Positions 26,930 through 35,723 of a DNA stretch of 64,000 nt are shown piece by piece. Within the stretch, counting starts at the first letter, position 1. Each line of letters starts with the position of its first letter. A program made the position numbers and the translations under genes. The notes under the pieces are model-generated. The model worked only from the letters and a program-made list of their open reading frames with translations, was not told the DNA's origin and did no database searches. Source of the stretch: Calothrix sp. NIES-4101 (GTDB lineage Bacteria; Cyanobacteriota; Cyanobacteriia; Cyanobacteriales; Nostocaceae); assembly GCA_004296455.1 (NCBI GenBank), contig AP018280.1, positions 1,922,001 through 1,986,000 on the forward strand, written 5' to 3'.

Positions 26930-27886
26930 ATGAATCGTTCTGCTTGTCTCATATTTAACCCCGTTGCTGGTCAGGGCGACCCCGAACAAGAACTAGCACA
27001 AATTCGCTCAATCTTAGAAACGGAAATAGAATTAGATATTCATCTAACTACCAAAGATGTTGGTGCCGGAGAATTAGCGATCGCCGCAGTCAAAAGGGGA
27101 GCCAATGCCATTATTGCATCGGGTGGAGATGGAACACTTTCAGCCGCCGCCGCCCCTGTTATGGGCACTGATATCCCCTTTGGAGTGATTTCGCGGGGAA
27201 CGGCAAATGCTTTTGCAAATGCATTAGGGATTCCCGACACAATTGCCGATGCTTGTAAAGTTATTTTGCAAGGAAGCACCCGAATTATTGATGCCGCAGA
27301 ATGTAATGGCTATCCAATGGTATTGTTAGCAGGCATCGGCTTTGAAGCGGAAACTGTTGAACTCGCAGACAGGGATGCCAAAAATCGTTTAGGTGTCATG
27401 GCGTATATATTGGCTGGTTTGCAGCAATTACGTAATTTGAGTAGTTTCGAGGTGGAAATTGAAACTGAAGATAAAATTATTAAAACCATTGCATCGGCCG
27501 TAACCGTAGCGAATGCGGCTCCAGCAACATCAGTATTAGCCCATGGAAGTTCAGGTATTATTTTTGATGATGGGCTGTTGGATATGACAATCGTAGCACC
27601 CGCGACAAAAGCTGCTGCCATAGCTAGCGCATTTCATTTATTTCAAACCGCCTCATCGGGAAGTGCAGCAGAACGCGACGATATTGGTTATTTACGAGCC
27701 AAACAATTTAAAATCACCACTAACCCACCGCAAAAAATAGCCATTGATGGCGAAGTTATAGAAGCAGCACCAATTGAAATCAAATGTATACCCGGTGCGT
27801 TAAAAATTTTTGTTCCTAGCGTCGAAGAAGTGGAACCTTTGGAAAAGCTGGAAGGATTGCCGAATTTGGTAATTCAAGAAAAATAG
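26930..27886 (+). CDS. YegS/diacylglycerol kinase-family lipid kinase
   Basis: 318 residues. The DAGK catalytic domain is clear: 'IFNPVAGQGDPEQEL' at the N-terminus, the nucleotide-binding 'ASGGDGTLSA' (63-72) and 'GVISRGTANAFANALGIP' (substrate and phosphate loop). The C-terminal beta-sandwich contains 'LVNDGLLDM'-like 'IFDDGLLDMTIVAP' and 'IAIDGEVIEAAPIEI'. It belongs to the YegS/BmrU group that phosphorylates lipids such as diacylglycerol. The exact substrate is unknown. ATG at 26930 after TGTTCCT. It is followed by an AT-rich hairpin probably ending transcription. Confidence 0.93.
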   Translation: MNRSACLIFNPVAGQGDPEQELAQIRSILETEIELDIHLTTKDVGAGELAIAAVKRGANAIIASGGDGTLSAAAAPVMGTDIPFGVISRGTANAFANALGIPDTIADACKVILQGSTRIIDAAECNGYPMVLLAGIGFEAETVELADRDAKNRLGVMAYILAGLQQLRNLSSFEVEIETEDKIIKTIASAVTVANAAPATSVLAHGSSGIIFDDGLLDMTIVAPATKAAAIASAFHLFQTASSGSAAERDDIGYLRAKQFKITTNPPQKIAIDGEVIEAAPIEIKCIPGALKIFVPSVEEVEPLEKLEGLPNLVIQEK

Positions 27887-27910
27887 AGAAGAGGGGAAAA
27901 AATAAGTTAC

Positions 27911-27940
27911 AAAAACATCAATTATCGATGTTTTTTGACC
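27911..27940 (+). terminator. Probable terminator of the lipid-kinase gene
   Basis: AAAAACATC at 27911-27919 pairs with GATGTTTTT at 27927-27935 across a 7-base loop, and a T run continues to 27936. It lies 25 bases after the stop codon. The stem is AT-rich, so termination may be partial. Confidence 0.6.
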
Positions 27941-28032
27941 ATTATTTGAGCATTAAATTATCTATAATCTCTGCCCATTTTTTCATTTGCCTATTTGCCC
28001 AATAGATATTAACTATTAACTACTAATTAACC

Positions 28033-29607
28033 ATGAAACTAGTATATGAGGTTGCGATCGCAGAAAAAATTCGGCGGATGAAACAAAGGGTACGCTGGCA
28101 AGACCCATTAATTACTGCTAGAGGAATTGATCAGACAAGGTTTGTCCTTGATGATGGCAAAGATAACGAGGATGAATTTTCGTTTCTGGTTATTGGTGAT
28201 AGTGGCACTGGTAAACACCAAGGACATAACCCGCAACGCCAAGTCGCCAAACTTATGCTTCCCCATCAAGACGAATGTAGATTCATGCTCCACACTGGAG
28301 ATGTTGTCTATCTAGTCGGCTCCAGTGAATACTATCAGCAAAACTTCCTCAAACCCTACCGGGAATTTATTGTCAATGGCGATAATTATCACCATATCGC
28401 CTACGATAATATGACCTTCAAATTCCCTATATTCCCAGTTCCCGGAAATCACGATTATTACGATTTGCCTCTTTTTTGGAGTCTGGTATCTTTAGGGACA
28501 ATGCCCATTCGGCGCTTGCTTCAATCTAAGCTTGACCTTGATGTTGGTTGGCATGGTTCGCGAGCAGGTGAAGCTTATGCCAAGGCTTTTCTAGACTACT
28601 TAAAATCCCAGATGATGCCGGGAGATTTAGCACATCATCTAGATAAACATTACACCGCCAAAAGTGATAGTGGCTATTGTTTGCGCTACGAGCCTGGTAA
28701 ATTTACTCGTGTACCAAATCGTTATTATACATTTCGCTACGGTGGCATTGACTTTTTTGCCCTTGATTCCAATACATTTAACCAACCAGCACCCATCCCC
28801 AGTACCAGAGAAGGAGACTTACATCGACTGCAACTGGAAACAAGCCGCCAAGCATTAGAACAGCAAAAACAGCAAATTTTAGATAAAGTCAATCAACTTA
28901 ACCCCTATAATCCGATAGATGCGGATCAACTTGATGATTCACATGCACAAATTACCCAGATAGAAGAAATTATTGTCGATATTGAAAAACAACTAGCGCC
29001 TAAACAGGAAGTTGCCGTAGATATAGAACAACTCGAATGGTTGAAAAATCAACTTATTGAGTCATGGAATAATCGCCAAGTTAGGGGGCGAATCATATTT
29101 TTTCACCATCCTCCCTATGTGACTGAAGCAACAAAATGGCAGCAAGCGCAAACTTTAGCAATACGTTATCATTTGCGGGAAGTATTCGACGCAGTTGCCG
29201 AAACAATTGGCTCGCTGAATCAAAATCGTCCACTTGTTGACTTGGTATTTAATGGACATGCCCATTGTTTAGAATATTTACAAACCCAGGATACCGGACA
29301 TGCAGATTCCCACATCAATTGGATTGTTTGCGGGGGAAGTGGGTTTAGTTTGCGCCGTCAGCGTCCCGAAGGCGTGGATTTGATGGAGACATTTACTAAT
29401 AATGAATCTCGCTTAGTTGCCAACTCAAAATTATTTCTGGGTCGTAATGGTCAAGGTTCACAAAGACGAAGACCCTATTCTAGTTTACGTGTAGATGTTA
29501 AAGCTGGAGATGTACCAAAATTTGTGGTTCGCCCTTTAGTTGCCGAATGGTATCAAAGACAGTGGCTGCATCCAGAAATTGAACCATTTATAGTAGGTGG
29601 TAAATAA
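28033..29607 (+). CDS. Calcineurin-like metallophosphoesterase
   Basis: 524 residues. The five blocks of the metallophosphoesterase fold are present in order: 'VIGDSGTG' (53-60), 'HTGDVVY' (87-93), 'VPGNHDYYDLP' (136-146), 'FFHHPPYVT' (about 357) and 'NGHAHCLEY' (about 407). These Asp, His and Asn residues bind a two-metal centre. The domain is interrupted at about 275-335 by a helical, Gln/Glu-rich insertion with coiled-coil character ('LEQQKQQILDKVNQL', 'IEEIIVDIEKQLAP'). No signal peptide is visible, so it is probably cytosolic. Substrate unknown. ATG at 28033. It is not obviously in an operon. Confidence 0.9.
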   Translation: MKLVYEVAIAEKIRRMKQRVRWQDPLITARGIDQTRFVLDDGKDNEDEFSFLVIGDSGTGKHQGHNPQRQVAKLMLPHQDECRFMLHTGDVVYLVGSSEYYQQNFLKPYREFIVNGDNYHHIAYDNMTFKFPIFPVPGNHDYYDLPLFWSLVSLGTMPIRRLLQSKLDLDVGWHGSRAGEAYAKAFLDYLKSQMMPGDLAHHLDKHYTAKSDSGYCLRYEPGKFTRVPNRYYTFRYGGIDFFALDSNTFNQPAPIPSTREGDLHRLQLETSRQALEQQKQQILDKVNQLNPYNPIDADQLDDSHAQITQIEEIIVDIEKQLAPKQEVAVDIEQLEWLKNQLIESWNNRQVRGRIIFFHHPPYVTEATKWQQAQTLAIRYHLREVFDAVAETIGSLNQNRPLVDLVFNGHAHCLEYLQTQDTGHADSHINWIVCGGSGFSLRRQRPEGVDLMETFTNNESRLVANSKLFLGRNGQGSQRRRPYSSLRVDVKAGDVPKFVVRPLVAEWYQRQWLHPEIEPFIVGGK

Positions 29608-29730
29608 TAAGAATATTTGGCGTGGGTTAGATTGGGTGAGAACTAACATTAAAATGATGATTGAGCAAAAACCCAATCATCATTACAAAATCAACACGAA
29701 TGAGACTTCAAATAGGGACTTCAAAAACAA

Positions 29731-30138
29731 CTAAATTACACCCGTCCCTTTACCTCGCTGATCACTATCTACGGTCAATTTGCCTTCTTCATCTTCATTC
29801 ATATGTTGCATTTCTTGCATTCTTGCTTGCTTCTCTTCTTCAGCTTGCTGACGTGCATCACCGGGCACTTCGTAATACATTTCCGGCTCAACTGCGTAGT
29901 TATTTAATAAACCTTCATTATCCACAGTATAACCATCAGTGGTGCGAACACTATTTGATGTTGTTTGGTCATCGCTATTTGCATCAGCAGCTCTTTCCTC
30001 AGTAGGCAATGTTTTGAAAAGTTCGCCTTCCCGTTCCTTCCGTGCTGCTGTCTCTGCGGGAATTATACCGCGATCGTATGTATCTCTTTCCGCGCGTTCT
30101 GATGAATCAATTCCTTTGTGAGACTCATTATTTTCCAT
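29731..30138 (-). CDS. Small acidic hydrophilic protein, unknown function
   Basis: 135 residues from the ATG at 30138; an upstream TTG-type start at 30183 would add 15 basic residues that look untranslated. The protein is almost free of hydrophobic segments and rich in Glu, Asp, Asn, Thr and Arg ('GIIPAETAARKEREGELFKTL', 'ARQQAEEEKQARMQEMQ'), and is likely largely disordered. It ends 'DSDQRGKGTGVI'. It resembles small cyanobacterial stress-type hydrophilic proteins but I cannot name a family. It lies on the same strand as the CAAD-domain and glycine-zipper genes upstream, with gaps of about 340 and 270 bases. Confidence 0.65.
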   Translation of the reverse strand: MENNESHKGIDSSERAERDTYDRGIIPAETAARKEREGELFKTLPTEERAADANSDDQTTSNSVRTTDGYTVDNEGLLNNYAVEPEMYYEVPGDARQQAEEEKQARMQEMQHMNEDEEGKLTVDSDQRGKGTGVI

Positions 30139-30480
30139 AACTCGATTCCCCAAGTTCAGCAATTTTTGTTTTTTCTTACACAATTAGCTTATAAATTTTG
30201 TAACTGAATTGATACTATCTTGCGGATGGAATTGAATTGATTATAGAAGTATTTTTTCTATCTGGAGATATATTTAGTTTTCTACTGAAGTTAGAATGCA
30301 TAAAAATATTGAATCAACATAACCCTACCTGTAAAGACAACAGGCAGGGATTTGCGACGAATAATTAAGTTATTTCCGAATTTGATATCAAAAAGAAGTA
30401 AAAAAACTAAGATTTACAGAATTAGCGGCAATTTTGCGATCGCATTAATAGCAATACAAAATTCCACTCGAATATTCAGA

Positions 30481-30939
30481 TCACAAATTATCACTACCAA
30501 TAATTTGCTTTTTGAAGGAATTAATCTGAGATAATAGTTCTTGGCGAGTAGATGCTTTGAGGATATAGCGCCAAATAAACCAAACTACATAGGCAATTCC
30601 GACTAGTTCAAAAAAGAAGGCAATTAGTGGTATATCATTAATCGCTTTCAGTATGGCCAGTACAATTTTGACGGAAATGAACGCTGCTACAATTAAAATA
30701 ACACTGGTGATTTGGACTTTGTACTGAATCCAGAAATTACCAATATATTCTGGTAATTTTTCTAAAAATATTGCCACTTGAGAACTAAATTTCTGCCATT
30801 GCATTCCCAGCGTTGTTTCATCTGCTGGTGGTAATTTAGGCAGGCTATCGTTTGCTAAATTATCAACACTATTAGTTCCGTTAGATACAGTCTGATTAAT
30901 CTCTGTATTCATGTTTTGTCCCGGTTCTTGAACTGTCAT
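30481..30939 (-). CDS. CAAD-domain membrane protein (thylakoid, CURT1-like)
   Basis: 152 residues. About 65 polar N-terminal residues precede two close membrane helices (about 75-97 and 103-126) and a short amphipathic C-terminal helix ('STRQELLSQINSFKKQIIG'). This matches the CAAD domain, first described as an appendage of some cyanobacterial aminoacyl-tRNA synthetases and related to plant CURT1 thylakoid-curvature proteins. 'KVQITSVILIVAAF', 'IPLIAFFFELVGIAYVVWF' and 'YILKASTRQELL' are the characteristic stretches. Here it is a stand-alone protein, probably in thylakoid or plasma membrane. ATG 30939; an internal ATG at 30912 is possible. A GAGGAGTTTT stretch on the coding strand precedes it. 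Confidence 0.88.
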   Translation of the reverse strand: MTVQEPGQNMNTEINQTVSNGTNSVDNLANDSLPKLPPADETTLGMQWQKFSSQVAIFLEKLPEYIGNFWIQYKVQITSVILIVAAFISVKIVLAILKAINDIPLIAFFFELVGIAYVVWFIWRYILKASTRQELLSQINSFKKQIIGSDNL

Positions 30940-31212
30940 AAAAACTCCTCTTTTAATTGCAATTTTTATTTTAATTGTGATGCCTAATTCTTATATTTAA
31001 CTATTAATTATTACTATTAACCGTTAGCCATTAACTATTCAAATTAGGTACACCACTGTGTCTCTCCATCTCGAAGTCAACCTCAATCATCCTCTGATTC
31101 AGCAATACCGATTTTATATTCCCCTAAACTTTTCTCACTAATTATGAGTCATGCTGGAAGAATAAATCTCCCAGCAATCAACATACAGCACCGAACACTC
31201 AGAACTTTTTCT

Positions 31213-32553
31213 CTACACAATTTCTTCGCGGCGATCAATAATCACGACAGGCGCATCAGTATCAATATCTCTATTAATATCTGTCGTGTAGTTGGTACGG
31301 GAAGTATCCATTACTGGTGTCACTCGCTCAGTTGAATTGATATCAGTAGCATCGAAAATATCAAACTCTTCAATACCGTAGTTTCTGAGGATTCTTTCGG
31401 CATGTCGAACTTCGTCTTCGCTACCATCAACCATGACGATATAATTCCCCTGGTTTAATCTATCGTTGTATACCCTAGCTCGATTTTCCGGAATCCCTAA
31501 ACCAACAAGTCCACCAACAACGCCACCCGTAGCCGCTCCAATTGCACCTCCTGTAAGGGTTGTAGCTAGTGCAGTTGCCACTGCACCACCAGCAATCACA
31601 GGTCCAATTCCAGGAATTGCTAAAGCACCCAAACCAACTAACAAACCACCTAAACCACCTAATGCGGCTCCTGTAGCAGCGCCAGTTTTAGCTCCATCGT
31701 CGGCTTTATTGCCTTCCATAGGAGTTCTTGATACGGCATCAAGATTATTATTAGTATCTTTACCAAGAATAGAGACATTATTCATTGCAAAGCCAGAATT
31801 GCGAAGTTCTGTCAGTGCAGCCTCAGCATGACGACGGTCGGAAAATACACCAACTGCCCGCTTATTGCGAATCATAGATTGATTCATGACACCAGGAGTA
31901 TAGCCAAGCGCCGTATTTTCAGCTATTGGAGTCACAACTGTGGGATAAACATCTGTAGTTGTGTATTCACGATTTACCTGATTAGGTTGATCATAAATAG
32001 CAAAATCTTCAATCGGACGATATTCCCTACCGGAGCGACTACCGCTAGCGCGGAGGATTTGTTCGGCATGGGCGATTTCAGCATCAGTTCCATCTATGAT
32101 GACTAAATAATCCCCACGTTCGACTCGTGTATTGTAGGAACGTGCTTCTGTTTCGGGGATTCCCAAACCAATCAGCCCACCTAACAAACCACCTGCTGCT
32201 GCACCAATCCCTGCACCAGCAATTGTAGTTGCGATCGCAGTTGCAGTTGCACCAGCTAACATAATTGGGCCAATACCAGGAATTGCCAATGTTCCCAATC
32301 CGATTAACAGCCCAGTCAAACCGCCTACAGTTCCGCCTGTAGCTGCCCCCAGTGACGCACCTTCATCTGCTTGGTTGCCAACTTTTTCGCGAACTTCAGC
32401 ACCAGCGATATTGTCACGTTGATCTTTTTCTTGGGCAATTACCGATACTCGCTCCATGGGGAAGCCAGAATTTTTTAACTCATGTAGTGCGTTTTCTGCA
32501 TCTTGACGGCGTGAAAACACACCTACTGCTCTTTTCTGTATGCTCACTACCAT
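31213..32553 (-). CDS. Tandem-duplicated general stress protein (YflT/GSP17M-like) with glycine zippers
   Basis: 446 residues made of two homologous halves (about 1-190 and 227-400). Each starts with a small alpha/beta domain of the YflT/GSP17M kind ('KRAVGVFSRRQDAENALHEL' in the first half and 'KRAVGVFSDRRHAEAALTEL' in the second). It continues with a Gly/Ala zipper predicted to enter membranes ('GGTVGGLTGLLIGLGTLAIPG', shown within 21, and 'GGLGGLLVGLGALAIPG'), then 'IGLGIPE..AR.YN', and closes with a ferredoxin-like strand ('GDYLVIIDGTDAEIAHAEQI'). The C-terminal 45 residues are Thr/Asp-rich. Proteins of this type are linked to general and osmotic stress in other bacteria; the role here is unknown. 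ATG at 32553. Confidence 0.83.
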   Translation of the reverse strand: MVVSIQKRAVGVFSRRQDAENALHELKNSGFPMERVSVIAQEKDQRDNIAGAEVREKVGNQADEGASLGAATGGTVGGLTGLLIGLGTLAIPGIGPIMLAGATATAIATTIAGAGIGAAAGGLLGGLIGLGIPETEARSYNTRVERGDYLVIIDGTDAEIAHAEQILRASGSRSGREYRPIEDFAIYDQPNQVNREYTTTDVYPTVVTPIAENTALGYTPGVMNQSMIRNKRAVGVFSDRRHAEAALTELRNSGFAMNNVSILGKDTNNNLDAVSRTPMEGNKADDGAKTGAATGAALGGLGGLLVGLGALAIPGIGPVIAGGAVATALATTLTGGAIGAATGGVVGGLVGLGIPENRARVYNDRLNQGNYIVMVDGSEDEVRHAERILRNYGIEEFDIFDATDINSTERVTPVMDTSRTNYTTDINRDIDTDAPVVIIDRREEIV

Positions 32554-32948
32554 TTTAGTTCCTTGCTCTTAAAAATTATTTTTTACAATTTCATTGCTTC
32601 AATGTACTAAATTTCAACATTTTTAAATTTGCTTTTCATCAATCACATGTTAGAGTTTCATCTCTATCAATAGTCATACTTAACAAATGCTTGAAAGTCA
32701 CTATCGTCATCTTTAATTATTTAAAAAGTGCATCTGAATAGCCCCCATTTCTACCTAGAAATAGAGGACATTGGCATAAGTGCGATCGCTTTCCGTACCC
32801 TAGCCTATGGCATGGGCTTGGCGATAACCGTTATTTAAACAGACATGATCATGATTGTCTGAAAGCACTCAAAATACGCAAGTAAAAATCTGTAATTAAA
32901 TTTCCAATACAACTCACTCTTCTGATACTAGAGTTATGGCTTCTATCA
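32554..32948. other. Spacer with a short palindromic repeat, no gene seen
   Basis: A 395-base AT-rich spacer between two minus-strand genes. Around 32782-32835 is a GC-richer block, GCGATCGCTTTCCG, then CTAGCCTATGGCATGGGC and TTGGCGATAACC, resembling the dispersed spacer repeats of Nostocales. It ends in ATGATCATGAT at 32845-32855. It probably includes the promoter of the glycine-zipper gene at its left end. No supported ORF. Confidence 0.5.
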
Positions 32949-33728
32949 TTAAAATTTCCAAACCCGATATTGCACCCCTGTATCAAAAATTCTCACACCT
33001 CCCCCCTCAGCAATTGTTTGTCGTAACGCTTCTGCATCGGTGACACCAACACCCGCCAAATAATTGATTCCCATATCTGCTAAATCTGTTAACCAGGGAA
33101 CAGTCGGTCCCATCAAAACTAAATTGGCATTTTGCGACAACTCAACCAAACGTGGAAATGTTTTATTCACAATTGAGGTTGCTGTCAGAAACACCCAGTC
33201 GGCTTCAGGAAGAAGATACTCGCAGGCGGTATCAGGTAAATCTTGGGTACTGGGTTGACGTTCAAGTACGGTCAAGTCTATTTCTTTTTCATACACAGAT
33301 AATCCGGGATAACGCCCAATGACGACTACTCGTTTCCCCCGAATTAATGGCAAGAAATGCTCAAATACAGCTAAATTTGCCAAACTTGGAGAAGAGCCTA
33401 GCTCATGGGAGATTTCCTGTGGTAGGGGTTGTGCAGCAGCTAAAAGTGGTGAGGATGAATTAATCACAGCATTAATTGCCGCCATTGCCACGGTTGCTTG
33501 ATAGCTATCCCAAGACTTCAACCAAGGTGCTAAATTTGCTACATGTAGATTCACCAATGTTCCTGACCAAGGTAATGTCCGGGTTGCCTGTCCAGGACTC
33601 ATGCATAATCCAATTCCATCAGCTTGGCAGTATGTCCATGTTAAGCCGATAATAATCTCTTTTACTAATGCGTTCGTCTGGCTAGAATCTAGTAATAGGT
33701 TATAAATTTCTCGTGGGTGTACTTTCAT
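32949..33728 (-). CDS. DUF364/DUF4213-type protein (putative metal-chelation family)
   Basis: 259 residues. An N-terminal domain ('VKEIIIGLTWTYCQADGIGLCMSPG', 'TLPWSGTLVNLHVANLAPWL') is followed by a Rossmann-like C-terminal domain ('KRVVVIGRYPGLSVYE', 'LTVLERQP', 'ADWVFLTATSIVNKTFPRLV', 'LVLMGPTVPWLTDLADMGINY' and 'LAGVGVTDAEALRQTIAEGGG'). This two-domain pattern matches the DUF364 family, whose structure suggested a heavy-metal chelation role; biochemical function is not established. 'IVNKTFPRLVELS' and 'GPTVPW' are the conserved substrate-site stretches. ATG at 33728. Stands alone; same strand as flanking genes. Confidence 0.82.
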   Translation of the reverse strand: MKVHPREIYNLLLDSSQTNALVKEIIIGLTWTYCQADGIGLCMSPGQATRTLPWSGTLVNLHVANLAPWLKSWDSYQATVAMAAINAVINSSSPLLAAAQPLPQEISHELGSSPSLANLAVFEHFLPLIRGKRVVVIGRYPGLSVYEKEIDLTVLERQPSTQDLPDTACEYLLPEADWVFLTATSIVNKTFPRLVELSQNANLVLMGPTVPWLTDLADMGINYLAGVGVTDAEALRQTIAEGGGVRIFDTGVQYRVWKF

Positions 33729-34003
33729 GGCTCACTTCTCGATTACTGCGGCTACAGTAACAGGATTATGAACAATTCCCAGTTAAAAATGAACTAATAG
33801 CAATTTCTGATTCCAAATATTGCCTGGAGATAAAAATCCAGCCAAGATTTTCGTGATTCCTATTCAAAAAAAATCACTGACAAAATTTTCAGTGTGTAAA
33901 TTCTCAAAACTACAACCCTCAACAGTATCAAGTTAAAACTATCAAGTTAAAAATTACAAACTGAATCTAGAGATGTTAGATATCGCATCTCTAAATTTTT
34001 TGA

Positions 34004-34387
34004 TTAATCTTTATTTGTTAAAAACTGTCGCAAACTTAACAAACTTAGAGTTTGTCCCAAGGAAATAGGAAAAATTGTCACACCTTCAATTCGTGACTGC
34101 ACCCAACCTTCACCCCAATACCATTCATGAAAACCATCAATTCCCTGACTTAATAGCAAGCGTAGAGAATTAGAAGTCGCGATATCCACCTTGTGCTCAA
34201 TTGCAAATAGTCCGATTTTACTGGTAAATTGCAACCCTGGATGCAGTTCTTCCGGCATTCCTGTAGTAAAACCACCAGAAGGAAGCCATTTTTCCAACTG
34301 TGCAGAACGGAGTAAACTATTGCGAATTGCTTCTGCGGTTGCTTCTACCTCAATTCTTAATTGGCTTTGTTGAAAATTACCAAGCAT
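34004..34387 (-). CDS. SRPBCC (START-like) small protein
   Basis: 127 residues. The pattern fits a short SRPBCC/polyketide-cyclase-like ligand-binding fold: an opening strand ('SQLRIEVEATAEAIRNSLL'), 'SAQLEKWLPSGGF', then strands 'GLQFTSKIGLFAIEHKVDIA', 'LRLLLSQGIDGFHEWYWGEGW' (one strand pair) and a final helix 'LGQTLSLLSLRQFL'. The long C-terminal helix is the hallmark of the fold. Ligand and function unknown; cytosolic. ATG at 34387. Upstream lies a heptamer repeat. Confidence 0.7.
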   Translation of the reverse strand: MLGNFQQSQLRIEVEATAEAIRNSLLRSAQLEKWLPSGGFTTGMPEELHPGLQFTSKIGLFAIEHKVDIATSNSLRLLLSQGIDGFHEWYWGEGWVQSRIEGVTIFPISLGQTLSLLSLRQFLTNKD

Positions 34388-34401
34388 ATAAATAGGTGAT
34401 G

Positions 34402-34422
34402 GGTTAATGGTTAATGGTTAAT
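34402..34422. repeat. Heptamer tandem repeat GGTTAAT x3
   Basis: Three perfect tandem copies of GGTTAAT at 34402-34408, 34409-34415 and 34416-34422, followed by a degenerate AGTTAG. Similar heptameric stretches (TTAACTATTAA-like) occur near 24788, 28006, 31008, 60615 and 60720. They belong to the short tandemly repeated families known from heterocystous cyanobacteria. Confidence 0.7.
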
Positions 34423-34659
34423 AGTTAGTTGCTAGCTACATGTAATTTTAACTATCTGTCTTGAAATTGGGGAGAATAATTTTGTCGCTTGGTTCCCTCA
34501 GCTACAGAAAGTATCCATCACTTAGCTATTGGAATTAACGAGCCAGAAATTATCAATTTTCCGGAACTCACTGATTTACCTTTCTCTTGACTCAACAACC
34601 AATAACCAATAACACATTAAAATATAAAGAAGTGTGTATTAAGAAATGTAAGGGATATC

Positions 34660-35559
34660 ATGGTGGATCGGTTAATTCGCGCTACGGCGGCTGATGGTAG
34701 CATCAGAGTAGTTGGTGCTATCACGACAAGACTGACAGAAGAAGCACGGCAGCGTCACAAACTTTCTCCCGATGCAACTGCTGCTTTAGGGAGGACAATG
34801 ACTTGCGGGTTGCTGATGGCATCAAGCATGAAAAGACCTGGTTCGCGGGTTAATCTCCGCGTCAAAGGTGATGGCCCTTTGGGGGGTATATTAGTAGATG
34901 CTGGTTTGGATGGTACGGTGCGTGGCTACGTCCATAATCCACTAGCGGAATTACCAAAAAATGCCAAAGGTAAATTAGATGTTGGTGGCATAGTTGGGAA
35001 AGGTTTTCTGTATGTCGTCCGCGATATCGGTTATGGTTATCCTTATTCCAGTACTGTAGAGCTTGTTTCGGGTGAAATTGGTGAAGATGTTGCTTATTAT
35101 TTAGTAACCTCCGAACAAACTCCTTCCGGTTTAATTGTGGGTGTATTTGTTGAAGAAAGTGGAGTCACCGCAGCAGGTGGTTTATTGGTGCAGGTTTTGC
35201 CGAAAGCGGCTCGTGATGAAGCTCTTGTGGAAACCTTGGAGTCACGTATGGCTGCTTTGGCGGACTTTACCCCATTGCTGCAAGCTGGTAAGAGTTTAAA
35301 CGAAATTTTTCAGGATATTTTGGGCGATATGGGACTGCATATTTTCCCTGATACCCAAATGTTGCGTTTCCACTGTGGTTGTTCATTTGATCGAGTTTTG
35401 CGTGCTTTGAAATTGTTAGGAGAGTCGGAACTGCAAGATATGATCAGCAAAGATAATGGCGCGGAGGCAACATGTGAGTTTTGTGGCTCAGTATATCAAG
35501 CTAGTAGCGATCATTTAGAACAGATAATCGTTGAATTGCAGACTGAATCCTTGGTTTAG
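34660..35559 (+). CDS. hslO: Redox-regulated chaperone Hsp33
   Basis: 299 residues, full length. Hsp33 is a cytosolic holdase activated by oxidation of a zinc-bound Cys cluster. The N-terminal core is typical ('MVDRLIRATAADGSIRVVGA', 'GRTMTCGLLMASSMKR', 'VKGDGPLGGILVDAG' and 'GYVHNP'). The four zinc ligands are present: Cys-x-Cys in 'FHCGCSFDRVLRAL' (the two Cys after His) and Cys-x-x-Cys in 'CEFCGSVY'. The redox switch should therefore work. ATG at 34660 after GTAAGGG. The repeat-protein gene follows after 164 bases on the same strand. Confidence 0.97.
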   Translation: MVDRLIRATAADGSIRVVGAITTRLTEEARQRHKLSPDATAALGRTMTCGLLMASSMKRPGSRVNLRVKGDGPLGGILVDAGLDGTVRGYVHNPLAELPKNAKGKLDVGGIVGKGFLYVVRDIGYGYPYSSTVELVSGEIGEDVAYYLVTSEQTPSGLIVGVFVEESGVTAAGGLLVQVLPKAARDEALVETLESRMAALADFTPLLQAGKSLNEIFQDILGDMGLHIFPDTQMLRFHCGCSFDRVLRALKLLGESELQDMISKDNGAEATCEFCGSVYQASSDHLEQIIVELQTESLV

Positions 35560-35640
35560 AAGTGGTATAAAAAGAAACTATCAGATTTTCATAGTAATGG
35601 TATTTGTGGAGATATGATAGTCTGGGTGCTAGCTTTTTCT

Positions 35641-35670
35641 GAAGGAGAAAGTTACGATGGCAACAACGTA
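35641..35670 (+). other. Strong ribosome-binding site in front of a 4-codon ORF
   Basis: GAAGGAGAAAG at about 35640-35650 is the best Shine-Dalgarno-like sequence in this neighbourhood, correctly spaced before ATG 35656. The frame reads ATG GCA ACA ACG TAA, only four codons. It lies 68 bases before the start of the next gene. It may be a leader mini-ORF or the remnant of a lost gene start. Confidence 0.3.
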
Positions 35671-35723
35671 AGTTTCGATCGCAAAGAAATACAGATCGTT
35701 ATAAAATCATTTTGGTGTGAGCG

